Origin: Tannerella sp.
GTDB lineage: Bacteria > Bacteroidota > Bacteroidia > Bacteroidales > Tannerellaceae
NCBI GenBank assembly: GCA_031263835.1
Contig: JAISEZ010000063.1
Location: forward strand, 1-7,407
DNA: 7,407 bases
Direction of reading: 5' to 3'
This document shows positions 1 to 6,672 of the stretch, piece after piece. The notes under the pieces were generated by a model that did not search any database, had not been told where the DNA came from, and saw nothing but the letters and a program-made list of their open reading frames with translations. The translations under genes and the position numbers were made by a program. Every line of letters begins with the position of its first letter. The first letter of the stretch is position 1.

Positions 1-322
1 GGGCGTTGCCACTGGGCTGGGATATGGCGGGCTTTCAGCCCTCAAGTTGACGCCGGCGGATTTTCCCGTGTGCGGAAAGTCTTCCGAATCTTCCGGAAAG
101 ATATTCATATATGCGCTAAGGCATTGTCAGAGAATAAACCTCACAATAAATCGAATTGCCGCAAGATATTTTCTGGATTGCTTCGCTGCGCTCGCAAGGA
201 CGAGCGGCTTGGCGACCGCTGGAAAAACGAAGGCTCGTCAACCCGTCCCTGCGAGGGGTTGCGAGGAACGAAGCAAAGCAAAGCAGTCCGGAAATGTACG
301 GTTTATTTCCGGACAATACCTA
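1..322. other. Repeat-rich non-coding region upstream of tamL
   Basis: I see no convincing gene here. An open frame continues upstream of tamL from about position 47, but its translation looks like repeat-derived sequence rather than protein, and the tamL product reads well only from 323. The stretch holds a small hairpin near the left edge (GGGCT at 29-33 against AGCCC at 37-41) and an imperfect inverted repeat at 171-293, listed separately. I could not find a good TAnnTTTG promoter directly before tamL, so the gene may be transcribed from a promoter outside the window or from one that departs from the consensus. Confidence 0.6.
171..293. repeat. Imperfect inverted repeat of a probable dispersed intergenic family
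   Basis: The left arm at about 171-200 (reading TGGATTGCTTCGCTGCGCTC) is the imperfect reverse complement of the right arm at about 258-293 (GCGAGGAACGAAGCAAAGCA followed by AAGCAGTCCGG), with a few small gaps. Between them are about 57 bases with further GCGAGG-type pieces. Strings like GGATTGCTTCGCTGCGCTCGCAA are familiar as dispersed repeats in many bacterial genomes, and their chance translations (CFAALAR, CEERSKAKQS) are typical of such elements. Membership of a dispersed family is recalled, not tested. No transposase is present. Confidence 0.55.
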
Positions 323-2683
323 ATGGACATTTTGGGTTCATTTTCACATGCTCACATTCTCACATTTGCTCATTCCCTCATTGTCACATTGGCTCATTTT
401 CTTTCTCCTTTGCTCATTCTCACATTTGCATTGTCCTGTTCGACGACCCGGCGTCTGCCGCCGGGCGAGCTGCTCTACACCGGCATCCGGAAAATAGAAG
501 TCACGGACGAAGACCGTTCGGAAGCGGGCGACGAAGCCATGCGCGAGATTGAGGTGGCCCTGTCCTGTCCTCCGAACAACTCCTTTTTCGGCAGCTCGCA
601 GGTGCGCATACCCTTCCCCTTCGGGCTGTGGATGTACAACACGTTTGTCGACAAACCGGGGCGGTTCAACCGGTGGATGTTCAGGAGCTTCGCATCCACG
701 CCGGTACTGCTGTCCACCGTCAATCCGGAACTGCGGACGGGCATCGCCCGGAACCTGCTGCGCGAACACGGCTACTTCAACAGCGTGGCTGCCTGGGAAG
801 CCGTTCCGGACAGAAAGGATTCCCTGAAAGTGAAAGTGCATTACAGGCTGACGATGAACGAGCCGTACACGTATGATTCCATCGAGTACCGCCGGTTACA
901 GACGCGTGCGGACACGCTGCTGAAATTTTCGGTTGAAGACCGGCTGCTCCGGGCGGGCGACCAGTTCAACGTCATCCGGCTGGAGGAGGAACGCCAGCGG
1001 ATTGCCACCCTGATGCGCAACAGCGGCTATTTTTATTTCCGTCCCGCTCACATCGTCTGCACGGCCGACAGCACGCTCGCGCCGCGGAAAGTCAGCCTGA
1101 GGGTCGGACTGGCGCAGGGCGTCTCGCCGATGGTCATGCGCCCCTGGAAAATCGGAAACATGGCCGTCCGCCTGTACGGAGATGCCGACGAATCGCCGAA
1201 CGATTCGCTCCGCTACAGGGAAATCACCATCTACTACCACAACAGGCTGCAGGTGCGCCCGGAAGCGCTCTACAGACAGTTCCGCTTCAAGCCGGGAGAC
1301 CTGTATTCCCAGACCCGGCAGGCGCAGACGCAGGCGGGACTGAATCACCTGGCGATATTCCGCTACATCGACATGCAGTATGAACCCCGGAGCGAATCGC
1401 GCCGCTGCGACACGCTGAACCTGAACGTCCAGGCGATGTATGACCTGCCGCTGAGCGGGGAAACGGAAGTCAACTTCACGGCCAACAGCAACAAGCGCGT
1501 TGGCCCGGGAGCGGTATTTTCCCTGACAAAAAGCAACCTGTTCGGCGGAGGCGAGTCGCTGGGCTTCAGCCTCAACGGGACCTACGAGTGGCTGGCGGGC
1601 AGGTCGTCCGGCTCCCTGACCGACAACTACGAATACGGCGTCACCGGGACGCTTGTCTTCCCCCGCGTGCTGCTTCCCCGGTTTTTCAAACGCACCTACG
1701 ACATTCCCGCCTCCACGACGTACCAGCTGTATGCCAACCGCCTGAACCGGGCCGACTTTTTCCGCATCCTGTCCTTCGGCGGCAGTGCGACCTACGATTT
1801 CGACCCCAATCCCATCCGGCATCACTCCTTCGCGCCCTTCCGCCTCTCGTTCAACCGGCTGGAAAGAACGACCGCGCGTTTCGACAGCATCGCCGGACAC
1901 AATCGCGCCCTGTTTCAAAGCCTCCGCAACCAGTTCATCCCCGCCATCAGCTACACGTACACGCTGGACAATGCGCCGGTGCGGAAAGGACGGCATACGA
2001 CCTGGTGGCAGTTTTCCGCCGTCGAGTCGGGCAACCTCCTGTCATCCGTTTACGCCCTGACCGGAAGGGGATTCGGGGAATCGAAAAGACTGCTGGGAAA
2101 CCCGTTCTCCCAGTTCCTGAAGCTGACGACCGAACTGCGCTACAACCATGTGCTGAACCGCAACCACCGTCTGGCCGGCCGCATCAGCGCCGGCGCCATC
2201 TACAGCTACGGCAATTCGACGGTTTCGCCCTACAGCGAGCAGTTCTACGTGGGCGGGGCAAACAGTATCCGGGCCTTTACCATCCGTTCCATCGGCCCGG
2301 GACGCACCCGCCCCGAAAGGGACAGCTACTTTGACAACCTCGACCATACCGGCGACCTGAAACTGGAAGGGAATCTGGAATACCGTTTCCGTCTGCTGGG
2401 CGACCTGGAGGGCGCTCTGTTTCTGGACGCGGGCAATGTCTGGCTGCTCCGTGACGAAGGCGGAGAGGGCCGTTCGGGCGGCAAGTTTGCGTGGCGTCAT
2501 TTCCTGAGCGACATAGCCGTCGGCACCGGCGCCGGTCTCCGTTACAATTTCGAGGTACTGGTCGTCCGTCTCGACGCGGGTATTGCCCTGCACGTCCCCT
2601 ACGACACCGGGAAAAAAGGCTATTTCAACAAAACCCGACACGAAGGCTTCGGATTCCATATCGCCGTCGGATATCCGTTTTGA
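323..2683 (+). CDS. tamL: TamL-type Omp85 family outer membrane lipoprotein
   Basis: This is a BamA/TamA-like outer membrane assembly protein of the lipid-anchored Bacteroidota type (TamL), predicted to work with a TamB-like partner in inserting outer membrane proteins. From the ATG at 323 it is 786 residues. A signal peptide ends in a lipobox (ALSC), with the lipidated Cys at residue 39, followed by STTRRLPPGELLYTG, typical of the family. POTRA-like segments fill about residues 45-370, for example the one containing RQFRFKPGDLYSQ near 320. The beta-barrel follows from about 374 to the C-terminal GYPF, which ends in the aromatic residue usual for barrels. The Omp85 lid-loop motif appears as IRAF at residues 649-652, in GGANSIRAFTIRSIGPG, replacing VRGF. 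I chose 323 because it is the only ATG that gives a signal peptide plus lipobox; upstream translation is repeat-like. The n-region has no Lys or Arg and is His-rich, which is odd (see the array at 343-430). No TamB or other partner gene is visible nearby. Family assignment is firm; the TamL subtype is likely. Confidence 0.9.
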   Translation: MDILGSFSHAHILTFAHSLIVTLAHFLSPLLILTFALSCSTTRRLPPGELLYTGIRKIEVTDEDRSEAGDEAMREIEVALSCPPNNSFFGSSQVRIPFPFGLWMYNTFVDKPGRFNRWMFRSFASTPVLLSTVNPELRTGIARNLLREHGYFNSVAAWEAVPDRKDSLKVKVHYRLTMNEPYTYDSIEYRRLQTRADTLLKFSVEDRLLRAGDQFNVIRLEEERQRIATLMRNSGYFYFRPAHIVCTADSTLAPRKVSLRVGLAQGVSPMVMRPWKIGNMAVRLYGDADESPNDSLRYREITIYYHNRLQVRPEALYRQFRFKPGDLYSQTRQAQTQAGLNHLAIFRYIDMQYEPRSESRRCDTLNLNVQAMYDLPLSGETEVNFTANSNKRVGPGAVFSLTKSNLFGGGESLGFSLNGTYEWLAGRSSGSLTDNYEYGVTGTLVFPRVLLPRFFKRTYDIPASTTYQLYANRLNRADFFRILSFGGSATYDFDPNPIRHHSFAPFRLSFNRLERTTARFDSIAGHNRALFQSLRNQFIPAISYTYTLDNAPVRKGRHTTWWQFSAVESGNLLSSVYALTGRGFGESKRLLGNPFSQFLKLTTELRYNHVLNRNHRLAGRISAGAIYSYGNSTVSPYSEQFYVGGANSIRAFTIRSIGPGRTRPERDSYFDNLDHTGDLKLEGNLEYRFRLLGDLEGALFLDAGNVWLLRDEGGEGRSGGKFAWRHFLSDIAVGTGAGLRYNFEVLVVRLDAGIALHVPYDTGKKGYFNKTRHEGFGFHIAVGYPF
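343..430. repeat. Degenerate 8-bp repeat array inside the tamL signal sequence
   Basis: Units ending in CAT, mostly NNCTCAT or TCACAT forms, recur with the CAT starting at 347, 355, 363, 371, 379, 387 and 395, an exact 8-bp step. After a short T/C-rich break, further CTCAT and TCACAT units continue to about 430. Because 24 bases make three units and eight codons, the translation also has an approximate eight-residue pattern (AHSLIVTL, AHFL). A similar intergenic array lies at 2773-2810. Confidence 0.8.
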
Positions 2684-2730
2684 TTAATGGTTAACGGTTA
2701 ATGGTTAGTGATTAGTGATTAGTGGTTAGT
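2682..2730. repeat. 7-bp tandem array (GRTTARY), copy 1, overlapping the tamL stop codon
   Basis: Seven consecutive 7-bp units run without a break: GATTAAT, GGTTAAC, GGTTAAT, GGTTAGT, GATTAGT, GATTAGT, GGTTAGT. All fit GRTTARY. The first unit begins at the second base of the tamL TGA (2681-2683), so the array uses part of the stop codon. Two further arrays of the same unit lie at 3276-3324 and 6975-6995, each also just 3' of a gene. Confidence 0.85.
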
Positions 2731-2772
2731 GCATGTACGGACTTGCCCTTGAGCGAACCGGCAATGACTTCG

Positions 2773-2810
2773 CTCATTCTCACATTCCCACATTCTCTCA
2801 TTCCCTCATT
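2773..2810. repeat. 8-bp repeat array, intergenic copy
   Basis: Five units ending in CAT occur at an exact 8-bp step, with CAT starting at 2775, 2783, 2791, 2799 and 2807 (for example TCTCACAT, TCCCACAT, TCCCTCAT). This is the same unit family as the array inside the tamL signal sequence, here in non-coding DNA between tamL and the L31 gene. Similar T/C-rich sequence (TTTTCTCATGG) trails towards the L31 promoter. Confidence 0.8.
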
Positions 2811-2870
2811 TATCTTTCGTCCATTCCAAAAAAAACCTCATTTTCTCATGGCCTTTCAAATATTTCTGTC

Positions 2871-2878
2871 TATCTTTG
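2871..2878 (+). promoter_or_regulatory. Promoter -7 element for the L31 gene
   Basis: TATCTTTG matches the Bacteroidota -7 consensus TAnnTTTG. The -33 element is weak: I see no TTTG at the usual spacing. Transcription would start around 2885, giving a 5' leader of about 55 bases. The start region (AACAAATTTAATGATAAGACA before the ATG) is A/T-rich with no Shine-Dalgarno, as is usual in this phylum. Confidence 0.6.
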
Positions 2879-2940
2879 CCGCCCGTTACGGATTTTATCC
2901 GGCTTAAGCAGAATATAGTAACAAATTTAATGATAAGACA

Positions 2941-3195
2941 ATGAGAAAAGGACTTCATCCGGAAAACTATCGTCAGGTCGTGTTTAAAGACATGTCCGAC
3001 GAAAACATGTTCATCTCCCGTTCGACCATCCAGACGAAAGAAACGATCGAACTTGAAGGGGTCACTTATCCACTGGTGAAATTGGAAATCTCCAACACCT
3101 CGCATCCGTTCTACACCGGTAAAGCCAAACTGGTGGACACCGCCGGTCGCGTGGATAAGTTCATGAGCCGCTACGGGAACAGAAACAAAAAGTAA
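2941..3195 (+). CDS. rpmE2: 50S ribosomal protein L31, type B
   Basis: An 84-residue protein of the L31 family, a component of the large ribosomal subunit that in known ribosomes helps bridge to the small subunit. The sequence starts [11 protein letters not shown] and contains the conserved [21 protein letters not shown] segment (about residues 53-73) before a basic tail (SRYGNRNKK). It has no cysteines at all, so the zinc-binding CxxC of type A L31 is absent, and the length fits type B. The start follows from the family N-terminus. The gene appears monocistronic: a TAnnTTTG promoter lies about 60 bases upstream and an intrinsic terminator begins 27 bases after the stop. In several bacteria cysteine-free L31 paralogues are made under zinc limitation; no such operator is evident here, and in Bacteroidota this form may simply be the main L31. 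Confidence 0.96.
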   Translation: MRKGLHPENYRQVVFKDMSDENMFISRSTIQTKETIELEGVTYPLVKLEISNTSHPFYTGKAKLVDTAGRVDKFMSRYGNRNKK

Positions 3196-3221
3196 ACGCG
3201 CGTTTCCTCGGGAAATGGAAG

Positions 3222-3259
3222 AGGTTGCCCTTCGAAAGAAAAGGGGCAACCTTTTTTTT
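3222..3259 (+). terminator. Rho-independent terminator after the L31 gene
   Basis: A perfect 9-bp stem, AGGTTGCCC (3222-3230) pairing with GGGCAACCT (3244-3252), encloses a 13-base loop and runs directly into eight T residues (3252-3259). Its position after the L31 stop marks the end of that transcript. Confidence 0.92.
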
Positions 3260-3275
3260 CAAGCTCCCCCCCCCT

Positions 3276-3324
3276 CATTAGTGGTTAACGGTTAACGGTT
3301 AATGGTTAATGATTAGTGGTTAAC
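3276..3324. repeat. 7-bp tandem array (GRTTARY), copy 2
   Basis: Seven contiguous 7-bp units: CATTAGT, GGTTAAC, GGTTAAC, GGTTAAT, GGTTAAT, GATTAGT, GGTTAAC. Only the first departs from GRTTARY, and only at its first base. The array follows the L31 terminator and a run of nine C (3266-3274), and stops 15 bases before the inverted-repeat element at 3340. Unit order differs from copy 1, so this is not a simple duplication of that array. Confidence 0.85.
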
Positions 3325-3339
3325 CGTATCTCCGGTGTC

Positions 3340-3497
3340 CCGTCAGGGACAACATGTTGGTAGAAAATATACGTTTCTTACACCCTGCACCCGTCGCGTC
3401 AGGGACGGAATGTGGATTTTCGGCAACACATACCGTCCCGCCGGGACGGGACATCGGGGAGGATGGCCTGTTTCTACCGACATGTTGTCCCTGACGG
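3340..3497. repeat. Inverted-repeat element with 27-bp arms joined to the truncated surface-protein gene
   Basis: The left arm 3340-3366 (starting CCGTCAGGGACAACATGT, with one T/C difference) and the right arm 3471-3497 (ending CATGTTGTCCCTGACGG) are reverse complements at 26 of 27 positions. The interior of about 104 bases repeats GTCAGGGAC at 3398-3406 and holds a smaller palindrome, CCGTCCC (3433-3439) with GGGACGG (3443-3449). No transposase is encoded, so it is at most a non-autonomous element or a dispersed hairpin repeat. I see no target-site duplication. Surface-protein homology begins right at the right arm. Confidence 0.75.
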
Positions 3498-4330
3498 AGG
3501 AACTGGTTTACAAAGCAAAAATCATTCCGGCCAATGTATTCAAGCAAATGCCGCTTGTTTCCGTAAAACTGGAAAATGTAGAGGAAATCGGAGGCTACGC
3601 TTTTAATCAGTGCAGTATGCTTTCGCATCTTGATTTGGGCCATAAGGTGAAAACGATAGGCACTTATGCTTTCGCTGCCTGCGAAAGCCTGCAGAGCCTC
3701 GAGTTTACCAGCTCGCTGACCGTGATAAACAGTCTCGCCTTCGAGGGTGTCGGCTTGACTTCGCTCAATATTCCGGCGTCGGTATCAACTATCGGTTTGC
3801 ATGCTTTTCAAGGCTTTCCGCATCTGTTGGAAGTAACGGTAAACTGGAATACGCCGCTTTCGGTAAGCAGCGCCGACCCGTTTTTATGGAGCAATATCGC
3901 AAATATTCAACTGAATGTGCCCGTCGGAAAGGAATCTTTATATAAGGCAGACGGTTACTGGAAGCAATTTTATATCCCCGAAATCAGCTATTATTCGCCC
4001 AAGGTAATTGCCGGCAGCGGCACAAGCAGCATTTCCATCCGCGGCGCGGACCTGAATGGAACGGCTGAAGTCCGGCTGACACAGGGCAGTGTCTCTGTTT
4101 CCGCCACCTCCGTCAGTCCCGGCACAAATGGAGTCATTACCGCCAATTTCACCCTGTCGCAAATCCCGGGTGGAAGCTACCAACTGCATGTCCGGCAGGC
4201 AGGTGTTATTGACAAAGTCATCGGAGAAATAACTGTGCAGAACTTTGTTTATCCCGAAGTTGTTTCGTCCATTACGGGCATTGGACAGTTGCGTACGGGA
4301 TTCACCCAGACGGCTCATCTGGTGCTGTAA
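3482..4330 (+). CDS. Surface-protein fragment 1: leucine-rich repeats and IPT-like domain
   Basis: The frame is open from the ATG at 3482, which lies within the right arm of the inverted repeat and is probably not a native start; the frame extends further upstream into repeat-derived sequence. Residues about 13-130 are four to five BspA/TpLRR-type repeats, with pieces such as VEEIGGYAFNQCSMLSHLDL, VKTIGTYAFAACESLQSLEF and VSTIGLHAFQGF, each carrying the IG..AF..C/G pattern. These repeats mediate binding in known family members such as Tannerella BspA. From about residue 166 (PEISYYSPKVIAGSG) to 260 the sequence resembles an IPT/TIG fold, ending GGSYQLHVRQAG. The frame stops at TAA 4328, right after TAHLVL, in the middle of a domain whose continuation (NTDNIDALGVNAQIIVPA) is in frame. 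No signal peptide is present. Confidence 0.7.
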   Translation: MLSLTEELVYKAKIIPANVFKQMPLVSVKLENVEEIGGYAFNQCSMLSHLDLGHKVKTIGTYAFAACESLQSLEFTSSLTVINSLAFEGVGLTSLNIPASVSTIGLHAFQGFPHLLEVTVNWNTPLSVSSADPFLWSNIANIQLNVPVGKESLYKADGYWKQFYIPEISYYSPKVIAGSGTSSISIRGADLNGTAEVRLTQGSVSVSATSVSPGTNGVITANFTLSQIPGGSYQLHVRQAGVIDKVIGEITVQNFVYPEVVSSITGIGQLRTGFTQTAHLVL

Positions 4331-4357
4331 AATACGGACAATATCGACGCGCTCGGC

Positions 4358-6670
4358 GTGAATGCGCAGATTATTGTGCCGGCACATTGCGAAGTCACGC
4401 TTTCAACCCGCAAGTTCAGCGACGTCATCGACCCTTCCGGTTCGTTCGATTTCTACTGCGAGGCGTTCGGAGCGTCCTTTTCCATCCCCAACTCGGAGAT
4501 TGTCGAAGTGATGGAAGAACTGAATTATGATTATATAGAAACGGATTCCGTGTATGGAGCGCCTTATGACGGAAAGATTTATCAGGTGTATGTGCCGAAA
4601 ATCGCGGCAGGAACCACGGTTCGCATTCCGTTCAGGGTGAGAGTTCCGAACGACGGCGATTTCAATGTTTACAGCAATGTATGGCAGTATAACACGTTCA
4701 ATCCCGAAAATCCGGCTGATGAGGTTTCCGACATTTCGGTATTGCGGATTGAAGAGTTGCTGTCCATTGATATGCATTACCGTACCGAAGGAACAGGCAG
4801 CCATAGCGAAAACATGTTTCGGAAAACGGCGGAGGTAGCGTACGCCATCGCACGCAAACTATTGTCCGACGACAGCCAAAAGACAGGTTACAAAGCTGAT
4901 TTCGATGAAAATCAACTCTGTGACCATGGCCTGTTACGCAGGCAGTTTGCTACGCTGATGCTTGTTTTGCATGAAATTTCCGGAAATTATTCCATAGAGC
5001 AGAGGCCCGACGGAATTTTCAATTATTCCACCTCCAGTCTTGCCGCCGTACCTGCGCGTGCAGTACAAATCCGCAAAGCAGGCGACTTTACAATTGGGGA
5101 CGGACAGACAGTGGGACTGCCGGTAAAGAGTCGCATAGAACGTCTTTGTGAGGAGCTAAAAACACAGACAATCGGTTTCAGGATTGGTATTGATGATGAA
5201 GAAGACATGGTATATTACTTCTATCTTGATGATATTCATCCGGATTATCTTAATGGTACAGTCACTTCTATTTCCTATACCAACAGTCTGTGGGATTCCG
5301 AGGCTACCTTTCTTAAAAAGGGGGTCAGCATCTACGATTACGCCTATCGGAGTAACGGAAAGGACGGCGGTTGCGGCGCTAACGGACATGGCGTCAGTGT
5401 CCGCGGTTCCTGGGACCCGAACGACATCACAGGCCCGACGGGCGTTTTGGACGCACGGTACATCTCCGAATCCGGCACAATGGATTACGTGATTCGCTTC
5501 GAAAACAAAGCCGAAGCCAAACTTCCTGCACAGTTTGTCAATATCTACGACACGCTCGACAGAAACAAATACGACCTGAGCACGTTTGAACTGGGAAGCA
5601 TCCAAATCGGCGGCGAGCTGCTGACCGTGCCTGCGAAACTGACCTCGCACTATATGGAATACGACATGGGAAAGTACCTTGTCGGCATTACCGCCGGGCT
5701 GAATCCCGAGAACGGCGCCGTTCACTGGCGCTTTGAAACGCTCGACCCCTCAACGCACGCAACGACGGAAGATGTCACCGGAGGATTCCTGCCTCCGAAT
5801 AAGAGTGCGCCCGAAGGCGAAGGCAGCGTCTCGTTCAGCATAAAGCCGAAAGACAGGCTATCCGTCAATACGGTACTGTCGAACTTTGCCGGTATTGTCT
5901 TCGACTACAATGCACCCATCCTCACCAATGTATGGACGAACACGGTTGACAATGCAAAGCTGGCGAGTTCAATCTCCGTGCAGCAGCTCACCGATTCGAC
6001 GCTGAAGGTATCCCTGAACGCAAGCGATGCGGGAAGCGGCGTAAATTATTACCGGGTGTATGCAAAAGTCAATGACGGCGAGTTTTTCCCGGCGGGGGAT
6101 TATTACGGCAGTGAAGCGGAGTTTAATGTAAAGCTGGACAACGTGTATGCCTTCTCGGCGGAAGCGGGCGACCGGTCGGCTGTCAAATCTGTCCGGACAG
6201 CCGCCTTCACCTACCGCGTGAACATCAGCGCCATCTCCGGCGGCCGCGTGACGGCAGACAGAACCGTGTCGGCCGCCGGCGAAACCGTTACGCTCACCCT
6301 CACGCCCGAACAGGGGTACGGGCTGCTTGAGGTTTCGGCCACCGGCGCGTCGCTGTCCGGCACCGGCAATACCCGCACGTTCGTCATGCCCGCCCGGGAT
6401 GTAACCGTCTCGGCCTCCTTCCGCAAGTCGCAGGCGCAGTCCGACAAGGAAGCGGTCGACGACGCCAGAGCCTTTGTCGAAGGCGCCGCCTATGCGGTCG
6501 CCCAGACGACGGCCAATGACGAAGCAAGCCTGAAAGCCTGGCTGGCGGGATACATCAACACCCTGGCAGGCATCAGCGAAACGGGCATTGATGCGGTGAC
6601 GGTGTCCGGCATCACGGTAACCCGCCTCACGGAAGCCGTTACAGGCAGGGCCCCTTTGCGTTTACCGTAA
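4358..6670 (+). CDS. Surface-protein fragment 2: DPND domain and B-repeat
   Basis: This 770-codon piece is in the same frame as fragment 1. The ATG-like start at 4358 is a GTG that is probably internal; in-frame homology begins at 4331. Residues 353-356 are DPND in GSWDPNDITGPTG, followed by MDYVIRFENKAEAKLPAQFV and GFLPPN, and closing near 515 with FDYNAPILTNVWTNTVDN. This series is familiar from large secreted proteins of several phyla; its biochemical role is not known to me. An Ig-like stretch on the DAGSGVNYYRVYAKVN pattern follows. Residues about 619-690 (YRVNISAISGGRVTADRTVS to MPARDVTVSASF) fit the Bacterial-repeat/InlB B-like domain. The final TGRAPLRLP is out-of-frame sequence after a frameshift; the true reading passes to the frame of fragment 3. 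A low-GC patch lies around 5190-5290. Confidence 0.7.
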   Translation: MNAQIIVPAHCEVTLSTRKFSDVIDPSGSFDFYCEAFGASFSIPNSEIVEVMEELNYDYIETDSVYGAPYDGKIYQVYVPKIAAGTTVRIPFRVRVPNDGDFNVYSNVWQYNTFNPENPADEVSDISVLRIEELLSIDMHYRTEGTGSHSENMFRKTAEVAYAIARKLLSDDSQKTGYKADFDENQLCDHGLLRRQFATLMLVLHEISGNYSIEQRPDGIFNYSTSSLAAVPARAVQIRKAGDFTIGDGQTVGLPVKSRIERLCEELKTQTIGFRIGIDDEEDMVYYFYLDDIHPDYLNGTVTSISYTNSLWDSEATFLKKGVSIYDYAYRSNGKDGGCGANGHGVSVRGSWDPNDITGPTGVLDARYISESGTMDYVIRFENKAEAKLPAQFVNIYDTLDRNKYDLSTFELGSIQIGGELLTVPAKLTSHYMEYDMGKYLVGITAGLNPENGAVHWRFETLDPSTHATTEDVTGGFLPPNKSAPEGEGSVSFSIKPKDRLSVNTVLSNFAGIVFDYNAPILTNVWTNTVDNAKLASSISVQQLTDSTLKVSLNASDAGSGVNYYRVYAKVNDGEFFPAGDYYGSEAEFNVKLDNVYAFSAEAGDRSAVKSVRTAAFTYRVNISAISGGRVTADRTVSAAGETVTLTLTPEQGYGLLEVSATGASLSGTGNTRTFVMPARDVTVSASFRKSQAQSDKEAVDDARAFVEGAAYAVAQTTANDEASLKAWLAGYINTLAGISETGIDAVTVSGITVTRLTEAVTGRAPLRLP

Positions 6671-6672
6671 CC

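Noticed and set aside
47..322. N-terminal extension of tamL from a TTG at 47
   Set aside because: The translation is repeat-derived, and the extension would bury the signal peptide and lipobox about 130 residues inside the protein.
896..1996. Long minus-strand open frame opposite tamL
   Set aside because: It is an antisense shadow of a GC-rich gene, with a low-complexity Arg/Val/Gln/Ala-rich translation and no recognisable domain.
1588..2334. 248-codon plus-strand open frame within tamL
   Set aside because: It overlaps the Omp85 barrel in another frame, and its Arg/Pro/Gln-rich translation is typical of out-of-frame GC-rich DNA.
2042..2659. Minus-strand open frame opposite the tamL 3' end
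   Set aside because: It is fully antisense to conserved barrel sequence and has no family resemblance.
2682..3324. CRISPR array
   Set aside because: The repeats are 7 or 8 bp, directly tandem and without spacers, and no cas genes are present.
3340..3497. Complete insertion sequence
   Set aside because: The element is only 158 bp, encodes no transposase and has no visible target duplication.
4328..4330. Stop-codon reassignment or selenocysteine-type recoding
   Set aside because: It is TAA rather than TGA, tamL and L31 use normal stops, and the same gene carries two other lesions, so decay is simpler.
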